Source of the DNA: Methylobacterium sp. DB0501
GTDB taxonomy: Bacteria; Pseudomonadota; Alphaproteobacteria; Rhizobiales; Beijerinckiaceae
Assembly (NCBI RefSeq): GCF_011043735.1
Contig: NZ_JAAKGV010000003.1
Span: 248,001 to 312,000, forward strand
Length of the DNA: 64,000 bases
Direction of reading: 5' to 3'
Both the position numbers and the translations under genes were made by a program. Of this stretch, positions 1-9,599 are shown one piece after another. Below the pieces are notes generated by a model that was not told the DNA's origin, did not search any database, and saw only the letters and a program-made list of their open reading frames with translations. How positions within the stretch are numbered: position 1 is the stretch's first letter; every line of letters starts with the position of its first letter.

Positions 1-24
1 GTGAAAGACGAGCTGGCGGCCTGA
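1..24 (+). CDS. C-terminal end of an upstream gene (partial)
   Basis: The first frame reads seven codons (VKDELAA) and then TGA at 22-24. Nothing upstream is visible, so neither identity nor frame can be confirmed. It is listed only because the window seems to open inside the last codons of a plus-strand gene. Confidence 0.3.
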   Translation: MKDELAA

Positions 25-299
25 CGCGGCGCGCCGAGGACTGCTCTCTCCTGGAGCATGCTCCGACGAGGCGGTCACCGGTTCGTCGTGGAAAACGCGG
101 CAGAATCAAAGACCTGGCGTGGTGGCCGTTGCTCGGTCCCCCGCAACCTGCTGTGCCGTGTTGCAGCGCGATCGGGCGCCGCTCCGGCCGAGCCGGACCG
201 GGGACGATCCCGTCCAGGATCACGCGCGGGCCCCCGCAGAGAGGGGAGACCTGCGCTTCGTCCGAGCTGCGTGCGAGCCCGCCGCGCTCGGCAGGCTCG

Positions 300-435
300 C
301 GATGTCATACGACGTCCGATCGATTGCTCGGCGATTGCTGCGCAATCGCCTTCGCCATGCGGAAGTCGGCGTCGCTCAGGCGCCGCGCGGGCTGGTGACA
401 CGCATTCCGGAAGGGATCTTCCGGAATGCGTGTCA
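300..435 (-). repeat. Variable-stem palindromic element, copy A
   Basis: In minus orientation the copy starts with a perfect 15-bp hairpin: arms TGACACGCATTCCGG at 396-410 and its complement at 421-435 around a 10-nt loop. A conserved tail (395 down to 300) follows, beginning CCAGCCCGCGCGGCGCCTGA, with an inner GATTGC-GCA-GCAATC hairpin and ending near GTCGTATGACATC. The tail closely matches the copies at 29556-29690 and 60406-60520, while the stem sequence differs. Confidence 0.85.
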
Positions 436-479
436 GCCCATCCGCGCTTTCAGCAAACCCGCGACTTGGCCCCGCAGCC

Positions 480-550
480 GGTCGGGGCCGGGGGCGGGCA
501 GGCCGGGGCCGGGGGCGGGCAGGGCGGCGGGGGGCAGGCGGGGAGGCAGC
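480..550 (+). repeat. G-run tandem block
   Basis: A unit of about 19 bp, beginning GGGGCCGGGGGCGGGCAGG, occurs twice in tandem and is followed by further runs of three to six G. Four or more G-runs with short loops make an intramolecular G-quadruplex possible on the plus strand. No gene is seen over it. Function is unknown, and it could simply be slippage-generated low-complexity DNA. Confidence 0.6.
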
Positions 551-599
551 AGCCGCCGGCGACGGAACCGAGGGACTTCGCGTCGAGCTTCTTCATGAT

Positions 600-775
600 G
601 CCATTCTCTGTAACCGGCAGATCTCACCGCGCTGCCGTAGTTAAAGAATGGTTCACGTTCTGAAGACTGTCCAGTAAGGTTCGAATACTGTTACAATCAG
701 AAAAAACTAGAAACATGAGAATGATATGCTTGGCAATGACTTGATGTGTTAGATCTTGCATTACGTAGGTATTTT
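600..775. other. AT-rich patch
   Basis: About 170 bp with runs such as CAGAAAAAACTAGAAACATG and GGTATTTTTGG, clearly AT-richer than the rest of the window. No gene is recognisable inside. It lies downstream of the minus-strand DeoR-family gene that ends at 838. It could be a remnant of acquired DNA or a regulatory region, but neither is shown by the sequence alone. Confidence 0.5.
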
Positions 776-837
776 TGGCCGGGCATGGCGCGCCGGCGGC
801 CGGATCGACGTCCGGAGGGAGTCACTCGGTACCGGCA

Positions 838-1599
838 TCACTCCGCCGCACGCACCACGCTGGCGCCGGCCTCCTCGGCCTCCGCGCATTGCGCCTGCGT
901 CGCGCCGGCATCGGTCACCAGCGTCCAGCGCCGGGGCAGCGGGGCCCACGCTCCTTGCGTCGCGCGGCCGAGCTTCGAGGAATCCATCAGGACCACCACC
1001 TCGGCGGCCTGCTCCATCATCAGCGACTTGAGCGAGACCTGCTCGATCGCCGCCTCGCACAGGCCCCGGCCGGCGACGAAGCCGTCGCCGCTGACCACCG
1101 CCTTGTCGGCGGTGAGGCGGCGCAAGGCGGCCTCCGCCAGCGGGCCCAGCGTGCTCATGCTGCCGGGGCGTACCGCGCCGCCGAGCACCGTCAGCGTCAG
1201 GCCGGGCGCGCCGGCGAGCGCGGTCACCAGCGGCAGGTTGTTGGTGATGATCGCGTGCCGCCGCCCGACCAGCCCGGCCCCGAAGGCCGCCACCGTCGAG
1301 CCGCCGTCGAGGACCAGGATGTCGTCGTCGGCCAGCAGGCCCAGGGCCGCCCGGGCGATGGCGGCCTTCTCGGGCCGGGCCTGGGCCTCGCGCTCCGGCA
1401 GGCTGGTCTCAGGGAGGGGATGGGCGATCACCGCGCCGCCATAGGTGCGCCGGATCGTCTTCTCGCTCGCCAGCTGCTGCAGGTCGCGCCGGATCGTCGA
1501 GGCGGAGACGCCGAAGCGCTCCGCCAACTCCTCGACCACGACCTCGCCCGTCCGGAGCGCCTCCAGCAGCAGCGGGTGACGGTGCCGGCCGCGGGTCAC
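838..1599 (-). CDS. DeoR/GlpR-family transcriptional regulator
   Basis: A 253-residue protein of typical DeoR-family length. The N-terminal winged helix-turn-helix is clear (about residues 18-55: VEELAERFGVSASTIRRDL, then a TYGGA motif). The rest is the DeoR C-terminal sensor domain, which in this family binds phosphorylated sugar intermediates. It is the last gene of a minus-strand run after the permease, DUF1537 kinase and PdxA-like dehydrogenase, four bases after the dehydrogenase stop. It is therefore probably the local repressor of that sugar-acid operon, sensing a phosphorylated intermediate. The family call is firm; effector and target are inferred from position. Confidence 0.9.
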   Translation of the reverse strand: MTRGRHRHPLLLEALRTGEVVVEELAERFGVSASTIRRDLQQLASEKTIRRTYGGAVIAHPLPETSLPEREAQARPEKAAIARAALGLLADDDILVLDGGSTVAAFGAGLVGRRHAIITNNLPLVTALAGAPGLTLTVLGGAVRPGSMSTLGPLAEAALRRLTADKAVVSGDGFVAGRGLCEAAIEQVSLKSLMMEQAAEVVVLMDSSKLGRATQGAWAPLPRRWTLVTDAGATQAQCAEAEEAGASVVRAAE

Positions 1600-1603
1600 G
1601 GGA

Positions 1604-2598
<995 letters not shown>

Positions 2599-2602
<4 letters not shown>

Positions 2603-3870
2603 GTCGGAGACCCTTCGTGTCTGATGGCCCGGAGGTGGTGGACGGCGCGGGCGAGCGAGTCCTCGCTGCCGAAGGCGCCGGCCTTGGTGACGATCGGCAC
2701 GGCGATCCGGCCCCGCGTCAGGCCGAGGGAGATCCCGGGCTCGATCTCGTCGATCAGCGCCAGGCCGTCGACCCCGAATTGCGCCAGGAGCGCCGCCGCG
2801 GTCTCGCCGCCGGTCGCCACCAGGGCACCGAGATGGGGCGCCGCCGGGGCGAGCAGCGCGCCGAGCGCGGTCGCGAGGCGCGAGCCGAGGGCGAGATCCG
2901 GCGCCTCGCCCGTCGCGACCTCGACCAGCACGTCGTCCCCGACGGCGAGGCGGGCCGTCAGCGCGTCGCGCCAGCGCCGGCGCTCGTCCTCGCCCGCGCC
3001 GAGCAGCCAGTCGGGCGCGACCGGGAGGTGGCGCATCCGCGGCTCGGCCGCCAGCTTGCGGGAGGCTGCGCGCGACACCGCCGCGAGACTGCCCACCACC
3101 ACGAGCGTTCCGCCCGGGCCGCTCGCGACGCTGGGGGCGGGGGCGGGGGGCACCGCCTCGGCGGCGGCCAGGGCGTGGGCGAGGCCGGCACTGCCGACCC
3201 AGACCAGATCGTCCGCTTTGGCCATCGCGAGGCCGGCGGCAGCGATGCGCGCGAGGTCGTCGTCCTGCTCCGCATCGAGCACCGCGACCGCCGATTCCCG
3301 CGCGGCGGCGGCGAGGGCGGCGCGCAACGCGTCGCCTCCGGCCCGCACGGTGGCAAGGTCGATTACCGTGCTGGCGAGGCCGGTCCCGTCCAGCATCTGG
3401 GGGACCGCACCGGTCGGATAGGTGTGGTCGCGCCGCCAGAGCTCGGTCTCCTCCAGCGGCCGGCCCGCCACCAGGATCCGCCCGGCTCGCGTGGTGCGCC
3501 CGGTCGCCGGGAAGGCCGGCGCCAGGATCGCGAACGCCGCGCCTTTGCGCTGCCGCATCACCGCGAGCGTGGCGGCGAGTTCCGCCGCCGGCTGCCCGCG
3601 CAGGGTCGAGTCGATCTTCTTGAACACCCGCACGTCCGGGCGGTGCAGGCGCCCGGCGAGGGCGGCGTGGCGCGCGGCGGCGGCCTCCGCCCCGAGCCGG
3701 CGGCTGTCGGCGTCATGGGAAACGACGTCGTGCGGGACGGCGTCGCCCCCCGCCGCGGCGCCCGGCTCGCCCCACTGCACCACCGTCGCGCGGCCTCGGC
3801 GCGCGAAGGCGATGGCGCAGTCGGCGGCCCCCGTGAGGTCGTCGGCGAGGATGAGCCAGCGCGGCGCCAT
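2599..3870 (-). CDS. Four-carbon acid sugar kinase (DUF1537 family)
   Basis: A 423-residue protein with the N-terminal LADDLTGAADCA substrate motif (about residues 8-19) and the C-terminal nucleotide-binding part with VATGGETAAALL, the two halves of DUF1537 kinases. Characterised members (DtnK, DenK, OtnK) phosphorylate D-threonate, D-erythronate or related keto-acids at O4. It lies three bases after the permease stop and overlaps the PdxA2-like gene, so the product can be handed straight to the dehydrogenase. The exact stereochemistry of the substrate cannot be read from sequence. Confidence 0.88.
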
Positions 3871-3873
3871 GGC

Positions 3874-4887
3874 TCAGGCCCGCTCCGGCACGGCGACGGC
3901 CTCGCCCGACGCGTCCGCGGCGTCCCCGGTCGCCGGCTCGCCGAAATGCCGGGCGGTCCAGGCGGTGGCGAGCGGCGTCAGGATCGCGGTGACCACCACG
4001 GTCGCGGCGACCAGCACCGTCGCGGGCGCGGCGGCCTCGGCATAGGCCGGGTTGGCGGCGGCGATGATCGCCGGCACCGCGGCGGCGTTGCCGGCGGTCG
4101 AGCAGGCGGCGACGCCGGCCACCCCCGTGCCGCCGGTGAGCCGGTCGGCGAAGAACAGCGGGATGCCGGTGACGACCACCACCGCGACGCCGAGCCCGAG
4201 GCCGAGCAGGCCCGCCTGCCAGATCCTGGTCAGGTCGAGCCCGGTGCCGAGCGCGAAGGCGAAGAACGGGATCATCACCGGCACGGCGCGGCCGAGGAAG
4301 GCCCGCATCTCGCGGTCGAGGTTGCCGAGCAGCATGCCGACGAGGAGCGGCAGGATGCTGCCGACCATCGTCTGCCACGGAAACGCCGACAGGCCGGCGA
4401 CGCCGAGCGTCAGCATGGTGAGGAAGGGCCCGGATTCGAGGCACATGATCGTGTAGGCGCCGACATCCCGCGGACGGCCGTACTGGCCCATCAGCGCCAT
4501 GTAGAGGCCGCCATTGGTGTCGTTCATGGCGGCCACGATCGCCAGCGTCGAGAGGCCGGCGAACAGCCCGGCCCCGATCGGCGCCTCGCCGAGCAGGCGC
4601 CCGAAGACTACCCCGAGGATCATCGCGACGCCGACCTTCACGACGAGCAGCGTGCCGCCCTTCTTGACGATGTAGGGCGTGGCGCGGAAGTCGATGCTCG
4701 CCCCCATGCAGACGTAGAACACCGCCAGGATCGGCAGCGCCCCGGTGAACAGGGCTCCGGTGAACGAGCCGAACACCTTCGGGGTCGCCGGGAACAGGGT
4801 GGCGATCACCGCCCCGACCAGCAGCGGCACCACCATCATCCCGCCCGGCACGCGCTCGATCGCACGCTTGATCCGAATCTCTCCCAC
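3874..4887 (-). CDS. 2-keto-3-deoxygluconate permease family transporter
   Basis: A 337-residue hydrophobic protein with about ten membrane segments, similar to KdgT-type permeases ([19 protein letters not shown] near the start, [19 protein letters not shown] in the middle). I place the start at GTG 4887, after GGGAGG about seven bases upstream. A longer frame to 5118 adds a charged, non-membrane extension that looks untranslated. As first gene of the operon it would import the sugar acid used by the kinase and dehydrogenase. Substrate is inferred from neighbours; the family's namesake takes up 2-keto-3-deoxygluconate. Confidence 0.87.
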   Translation of the reverse strand: MGEIRIKRAIERVPGGMMVVPLLVGAVIATLFPATPKVFGSFTGALFTGALPILAVFYVCMGASIDFRATPYIVKKGGTLLVVKVGVAMILGVVFGRLLGEAPIGAGLFAGLSTLAIVAAMNDTNGGLYMALMGQYGRPRDVGAYTIMCLESGPFLTMLTLGVAGLSAFPWQTMVGSILPLLVGMLLGNLDREMRAFLGRAVPVMIPFFAFALGTGLDLTRIWQAGLLGLGLGVAVVVVTGIPLFFADRLTGGTGVAGVAACSTAGNAAAVPAIIAAANPAYAEAAAPATVLVAATVVVTAILTPLATAWTARHFGEPATGDAADASGEAVAVPERA

Positions 4888-5205
4888 ACGTTCCTCCCTT
4901 GCGCGAATCGCGCAGTGAGTGCGCGACCGATCCGCTGTTAGCGCCTGATGGGCGCCAATGGCGAGGGGAGTCAATCCGTATGGTGCGTGGTATGCGCATT
5001 TCGCGCAGTTTGCGAGGGGGCGATGCGTCGTGCGTACCGGCTGGCGTCCGTCGGTCCTTCGCTCGCCGGGGAGCGACCGGGAGGGTGAGATGGCCGTCGC
5101 GCCAATCGATCCCCACACTTGGACATGGTTTACCGCCCCTGCAGGATGGCGGGGAGGCTGCCGGACGACGAGGCGGCTCGACCGGTCGCCCGAGCCGGAA
5201 TCCTC
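4888..5205. promoter_or_regulatory. Upstream region of the sugar-acid operon with paired palindromes
   Basis: No gene is seen here. Two related inverted repeats lie about 90 bp apart: TGCGCGAATCGCGCA at 4900-4914 (perfect 7-bp arms around one base), directly upstream of the permease ribosome binding site, and TGCGCATTTCGCGCA at 4993-5007 (5-bp arms). Paired operators upstream of the first gene are what a DeoR-type repressor looping two sites would need. Binding by the DeoR protein at 838-1599 is an inference. Confidence 0.5.
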
Positions 5206-7560
5206 TCAGAATGCCAGCTTCATCCCCCCGACGACGCTCCGCGGCGCGCCGGCGAAGATCGAGCCGGTGGTGGTGGCGAGCACGCCCGCGCCGTTCTGCA
5301 GCCCGGTCACGGCGCTGATCGAGTTCGCCAGCGGCTGGGCCGAGGCGATGTAGGTCGTGTCGAGCAGGTTGCGCACCTCGACATAGAGGCTGAGGCGCTT
5401 GGCATACGATCCGATCAGGTCGGTGTCGTAATGGATGTTGGCGTTGAGGATCGTGTAGCCCGGGGCCTTCAGCAGGTTGGCGTTGTCGAGGAAGAAGCCG
5501 TCCTGGTAGACCGCCTCGATGAAGGCGCCGACGCCCTTGAACGGGCCGGAGGGCTGGTCGTAGCCGAGGCGGGCGAGGAGCTGGTGGGCCGGCACGCCCG
5601 GGATCAGGCGCCCGGCCCGGTCGAACCGCGCCGTCAGGCTGCCGGCGCTCAATTGCTCGACGTAGCGGGTGTAGAACTGGTCGTTGAGGCCGTAGGCCGC
5701 GAAGGCGCGCCAGCCCGGCGCGAACGCCCATTCGGCGCCCGCCTCGATGCCGCGATGCTCCGAGGCCGGGGCGTTGAAGGTGTAGCTGAGCAGGCCCGCC
5801 CCCGGCGATTGGGTGACGAACTCGTTGCGAAAGAATTCGTAGAAGCCGGTGAGGCTCAGGCGCAGGTCCGGCAGGGGCGACCACTCGGCACCCAAGTCGA
5901 AGCCGAGATTGGTTTGGGTGCGCAGGTCGGTGTTGTTGCCCGGCGCGCCGGCGGGCGTGACGAACAGCGCGCTCGCCGCCGGGGTGGCGTAGCCGGTGGC
6001 GACGCGGCCGCGGAGCGCGAGCGTGTCGTCGGGCCGGTAGACCAGAGCCAGCTCCGGCGCGACGTTGAGGAAGCTGCGGTCGATGTCGGCGAGCGCCGCC
6101 GTCGTGCCGCTGGCCGAGTAGGCGTAGGTGAAGGTGCGCCCCTTCAGCCACGTCGTCTCGGCCGAGACGCCGAGCACTCCGGTCCAGCGCTCCGACAGCG
6201 CGACCTCGGCCCGGGCCCGGCCGCCGAGATTCGACTGCACGGCCTCCTGGTTGCTCGTGAGCGCGCCGAGGCGGGGACCGCCATAGGGCGCCCGGTTGTA
6301 GAGCGCGATGTGGCTGTCGAGGGCATTGTACCCGAGCGCCGCGTAGCCGACTGCCGGTAAGCCGAACACCTCGCCGCGGCGGGTGACGTCGGTGAGGACG
6401 CTGTAGGACGGATAGCTGCCGCGCGAGGCGCTCGTGTAGAACGGCTGGTCGAAGTTGCGCTCGTCGAAGCCCACCTGCATGCGCCAGGTCGTGTCGGCGT
6501 CGATGTCGTGCTCCCAGCGCCCGGCGATGATCGTGCGCCGGTCGTTGCGGCCGAAGGCGCCCTCCGAGGCCGTCACCGGCACGGTGGCGCCGAATGCGCC
6601 GTTGCGGAACAGGTTGAAGGTGGTGCAGCCGGCCGCGGCGTTGGCCGCGGTGGCGCAGCCGCGCTGGTAGGGGTTGATCCGGTACTGCGCGAGCGACGAG
6701 CGGGCCGCGAGGTCGACGTCGAGGGTGTTGTTGATCACCTTCAGGGTGAAGCGGTTGTCCGGACTTGGGGTGTAGCTCGCCAGCAGGTTGACCGTCTGGG
6801 TGTTGGCGCTGGCATGGTCCTGGAAGCCGTTGAGCCGGAAGTCGCTGGCGAACAGGCTGACCTCGTAGGGGCCGCTCGCCCCGCCGACGGTGTAGTAATG
6901 GTTCAGGTATCCGAAGCTGCCGGCATCGACGCCCACTTCGTAGCCGTCGATCTCGCGGCCGGTCCGGGTGCGGAAGGCGAGCGCGCCGCCGGTGGCGTAG
7001 TTGCCGAACAGGGGCGATTGCGGCCCGCGGAAGACGTCGATGCGCGAATAGGCCCGCGGATCGGTGAGGTCGAAGCGCGAGGCGCCGTCGGGTTGCGTCA
7101 GCGAAAAGCCGTCCTCCAGCACCACCATGTTCTTCACCACGCCGGTCGAGCGGGCGTTGTTGCCGCGGATCGACACCACCACGTCGCGGGGGCCGTTGCC
7201 CTGGCGCAACGTGACGCCGGGGCTGTTGAGGAGCACTTGGCCGATGGTGGTCGCCGGGCGGTTCGCGATCGTGTCCCGGCGGCCGATCTCCGTGACGATC
7301 TCGCCGACCGGGCGCTCGATCACGCCCGGCGCCGATCCCGGCGGGGCGGCGACGCCGAAGGCGGGCCTGAGCGAGGCCGGACCGGGCGGGCTCGCGCCGG
7401 CGACGGAGATCTCGTCGAGGGCGATGGTCTCGGGGCCCCCCTGCGCCAGGGCGGCATTTGAGACGAAGGGGGCGCTTATGACGAAGGGGGCGCTTGGGGC
7501 GAGGGTGAGCAGGAGGGCGAGCGCGCGGGGGCGCACGCCGGAACCGGGGAGGCGCGGCAT
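5206..7560 (-). CDS. TonB-dependent outer-membrane receptor
   Basis: A 784-residue protein with an N-terminal signal peptide (about 1-40, ending NAALAQ), a plug domain (about 80-200, with TTIGQVLLNSPGVTLRQG and VSIRGNN) and a long beta-barrel ending in a C-terminal aromatic residue (GGMKLAF), as expected for the BAM signal. Such receptors import ferric siderophores, haem, cobalamin or other metal chelates using TonB energy. The following minus-strand position relative to a PepSY protein and a Cys/His-rich small protein fits iron uptake. The ligand cannot be deduced. The signal peptide contains an 18-bp tandem duplication at 7463-7498 encoding a repeated SAPFV. Confidence 0.93.
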   Translation of the reverse strand: MPRLPGSGVRPRALALLLTLAPSAPFVISAPFVSNAALAQGGPETIALDEISVAGASPPGPASLRPAFGVAAPPGSAPGVIERPVGEIVTEIGRRDTIANRPATTIGQVLLNSPGVTLRQGNGPRDVVVSIRGNNARSTGVVKNMVVLEDGFSLTQPDGASRFDLTDPRAYSRIDVFRGPQSPLFGNYATGGALAFRTRTGREIDGYEVGVDAGSFGYLNHYYTVGGASGPYEVSLFASDFRLNGFQDHASANTQTVNLLASYTPSPDNRFTLKVINNTLDVDLAARSSLAQYRINPYQRGCATAANAAAGCTTFNLFRNGAFGATVPVTASEGAFGRNDRRTIIAGRWEHDIDADTTWRMQVGFDERNFDQPFYTSASRGSYPSYSVLTDVTRRGEVFGLPAVGYAALGYNALDSHIALYNRAPYGGPRLGALTSNQEAVQSNLGGRARAEVALSERWTGVLGVSAETTWLKGRTFTYAYSASGTTAALADIDRSFLNVAPELALVYRPDDTLALRGRVATGYATPAASALFVTPAGAPGNNTDLRTQTNLGFDLGAEWSPLPDLRLSLTGFYEFFRNEFVTQSPGAGLLSYTFNAPASEHRGIEAGAEWAFAPGWRAFAAYGLNDQFYTRYVEQLSAGSLTARFDRAGRLIPGVPAHQLLARLGYDQPSGPFKGVGAFIEAVYQDGFFLDNANLLKAPGYTILNANIHYDTDLIGSYAKRLSLYVEVRNLLDTTYIASAQPLANSISAVTGLQNGAGVLATTTGSIFAGAPRSVVGGMKLAF
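7463..7498 (-). repeat. 18-bp tandem duplication in a signal peptide
   Basis: Two units of ACGAAGGGGGCGCTT plus a three-base variable end lie in tandem within the signal-peptide codons of the TonB receptor, giving SAPFVISAPFVSN. The length is a multiple of three, so the frame is kept. Probably a recent slippage duplication. Confidence 0.7.
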
Positions 7561-7635
7561 CGGGGGACGTCTCGTGGAAAGGGGGATGCGGCGCAGACCG
7601 GCGCCGGAGGAGGGCGGCCGGCGGCCGCCCGCGGA

Positions 7636-9006
7636 TCAGGCCGTCGCCGGCCGACGGATGCCGCGCCGCAGGCCGATCACCGCGGCGTCGAGCGCGATCA
7701 TCGCCAGGATCGCCACCCCGGTGAGCGGGAAGGCGAGGCCCATGGCGACGACGAGGCCGGTGACCCCGGCGACCGCCCGGCGGTCCTCCGGCCAGGCCGG
7801 TACGCCGAGACGTCCCTTCGGCCGGCGCTTCCACCACATCACTGCGGCGGTGACCGCGAGCAGGATCGTGGCGAGGCAGAAGGCGAGCATCAGGAACTGG
7901 TTGATGCGCCCGCCCAGCTCGCCCTTGTGCAGCCCGATCGCGTACTGGATCCCGCGCCCGACCGGGCCGATCTCGTCGAACCGCACGTTGACCAGCGGCC
8001 GGCCGCTATACTGGTCGAGGGTGATCATCCGCTGGCGCGTCACGTCGCGCGGATAGGCGGCGGCCGCGTAGACGCCGGTCGGCCCCTCCGGCAGCGCCAG
8101 TTCGTAGCCCGCCGGCATGCCGAGCCCGGTCACGATCTCGGCCGCCCGGTCGATGCCGATCGGCACCCCGTCCTTGCCTGGCGAGCGCGGCAGCGGCGCC
8201 GTCTCGAGGGCCCACCCGGCGGTGTCGAGCACCTCGCCCATCGGCACGGCCGAGACCGGGACCCCGGCCCACATTTCGGTCGGCAGGCCGAGCCCGGCGC
8301 GGTTCGAGACCGCCCGGAGCTGGTCGCCCCAGACGATCGACCACGGCAGGCCGGTGGCGGCGAGGAAGAACAGGCCGGCCCCTGCGACGAAGCCGGTGAC
8401 CGCGTGCAGGTCGCGCCACCACACCCGCTTGGCTGGATTGCCGCGCACCGAGACGACGCCGCCCGCCTGCCGGCGCGGCCACCACAGGTAGATCCCGCTG
8501 AGCACCAGGATCAGGGTGAAGCCGGCCACGACCTCGACGATCCCGTTCGCGACCGGCCCGAACATCGACAGGCTGTGCAGCCGGCGCACCACCCGCATCG
8601 CCTCCGCGTCGCGCCCGACGCGGTCGAGGACGGCGCCGTCATAGGGGTCGAGATAGACCAGGGTCTTTCCCGACGGGCCCGCCATGGTGACGACGCTTGA
8701 GCGGTCGGGGGCCTCGGGGCTGGCATAGGTGGTCGGCCGGGCATCCGGCACGGCGTCGGCGGCGATGAAGACCAGCCGCTCCGGCGACAGCGGCGGCGTC
8801 GCCGGCACCGCCACCACGGTGCGGTAGGAGAAGACCGTCCGGTCGATCTCGTCCTTGAACAGGTAGAGCGAGCCGGTGACCGAGAGCAGGATCAGGAACG
8901 GCAGGCAGAGCAGGCCGGCATAGAAGTGCCAGCGCCACACCGCGCGATGGAGCGCGTCGCGCAAGGGCGCGCCTCCCCGGGCGGAGGCGTGAGACGGGGC
9001 GGGCAT
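7636..9006 (-). CDS. PepSY-domain iron-regulated membrane protein
   Basis: A 456-residue inner-membrane protein of the PepSY_TM family. The first membrane segment carries the family hallmark (HRAVWRWHFYAGLLCLPFL, then LLSVTGSLYLFKDE), and three further segments lie near the middle and end (about 170-190, 215-235, 385-410). PepSY-TM proteins are often co-encoded with siderophore receptors, and several act in reduction or release of imported ferric siderophores. I chose the ATG at 9006 because it begins just after the stop of the small upstream gene; an in-frame start at 9084 would overlap that gene. Its place between receptor and small secreted protein supports a metal-uptake operon. Confidence 0.88.
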   Translation of the reverse strand: MPAPSHASARGGAPLRDALHRAVWRWHFYAGLLCLPFLILLSVTGSLYLFKDEIDRTVFSYRTVVAVPATPPLSPERLVFIAADAVPDARPTTYASPEAPDRSSVVTMAGPSGKTLVYLDPYDGAVLDRVGRDAEAMRVVRRLHSLSMFGPVANGIVEVVAGFTLILVLSGIYLWWPRRQAGGVVSVRGNPAKRVWWRDLHAVTGFVAGAGLFFLAATGLPWSIVWGDQLRAVSNRAGLGLPTEMWAGVPVSAVPMGEVLDTAGWALETAPLPRSPGKDGVPIGIDRAAEIVTGLGMPAGYELALPEGPTGVYAAAAYPRDVTRQRMITLDQYSGRPLVNVRFDEIGPVGRGIQYAIGLHKGELGGRINQFLMLAFCLATILLAVTAAVMWWKRRPKGRLGVPAWPEDRRAVAGVTGLVVAMGLAFPLTGVAILAMIALDAAVIGLRRGIRRPATA

Positions 9007-9052
9007 GGGAGAGGATCCGAGAAGGCGGCTGATCGATGGCGACGAGGATCGA

Positions 9053-9418
9053 TCAGGCCTGCGGCGGACCCCGTGGGCCGACATTCGTCTCGGGCGGCGC
9101 CCGCGCCGGGCTCTCGTCGGCGGCGGGCGGAAAACGGTCGGCCGGGCTCGGGCCGTCCCAGGCGAGCCGGGTGAAGGCGAGGAGCGCCGGCGCCACGAAG
9201 GGCAGGTGATGGGCCGCGACGCAGCAGGGCAGGGCGCAATGCGTCCCGGTTCCCGCCGGGTCGCCCGCCTGGTCCGGGTGGCAGATCACCGGGCCGGGAG
9301 CGGCCTGGGCCGGCACCGGTGCGAGGGCGCCGAGCAGGAGCTGCAGGCACAGCGCGTAGAGCGCGACCACCGCGATGGTCGCGCGTCCGATCGACCGTAT
9401 CGGCGGGCTGGCGCGCAT
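9053..9418 (-). CDS. Small secreted Cys/His-rich protein, DUF2946-like
   Basis: A 121-residue protein with a hydrophobic N-terminal segment (about 12-40, AVVALYALCLQLLLGALAP, cleavage possible after AQA) and a Cys/His cluster (VICHPDQAG, HCALPCCVAAHH at about 60-70) followed by a proline-rich tail. This layout resembles DUF2946 proteins, which are commonly encoded with TonB receptors and PepSY proteins and may bind copper or haem. The assignment rests on layout and context, not a strong motif. It is the first gene of the presumed three-gene minus-strand operon. Confidence 0.6.
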   Translation of the reverse strand: MRASPPIRSIGRATIAVVALYALCLQLLLGALAPVPAQAAPGPVICHPDQAGDPAGTGTHCALPCCVAAHHLPFVAPALLAFTRLAWDGPSPADRFPPAADESPARAPPETNVGPRGPPQA

Positions 9419-9599
9419 GGCCCTGGGTAGGCCGGCCGGCCGGGGGCCGTCAATGTCGCCGGACGGGTTTGCGGCGGATTCTCGGCGACCGGCTCTCGAA
9501 TGGCGGATCGAGGCCCAGGCGGCGCCCGCGACGGGCTCCGGCGCCCGCGACGGGCTCCGGCGCCTGCCGGCAGGCCGGGCCGACGCCCGTCCCCGCCCG

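Larger units (their letters stand above)
25..837. other. Gene-poor stretch with repeat, G-run block and AT-rich patch
   Basis: No open frame here has a convincing start, ribosome binding site or recognisable protein. The stretch holds one copy of a palindromic dispersed element (300-435), a G-rich tandem block (about 480-550) and an AT-rich patch (about 600-775) whose composition contrasts sharply with everything around it. The short frames overlapping the palindrome are by-products of the repeat. Confidence 0.6.

Noticed and set aside
300..663. Short protein-like frames across palindromic element copy A
   Set aside because: Their translations recur at the other two copies because the DNA repeat recurs, with different frames and ends; the signal is at DNA level.
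3713..7837. Very long minus-strand open frame of about 1370 codons
   Set aside because: It spans several unrelated real genes in another frame and its translation is arginine/proline-rich with no domain. Long stop-free shadow frames are expected in such GC-rich DNA.
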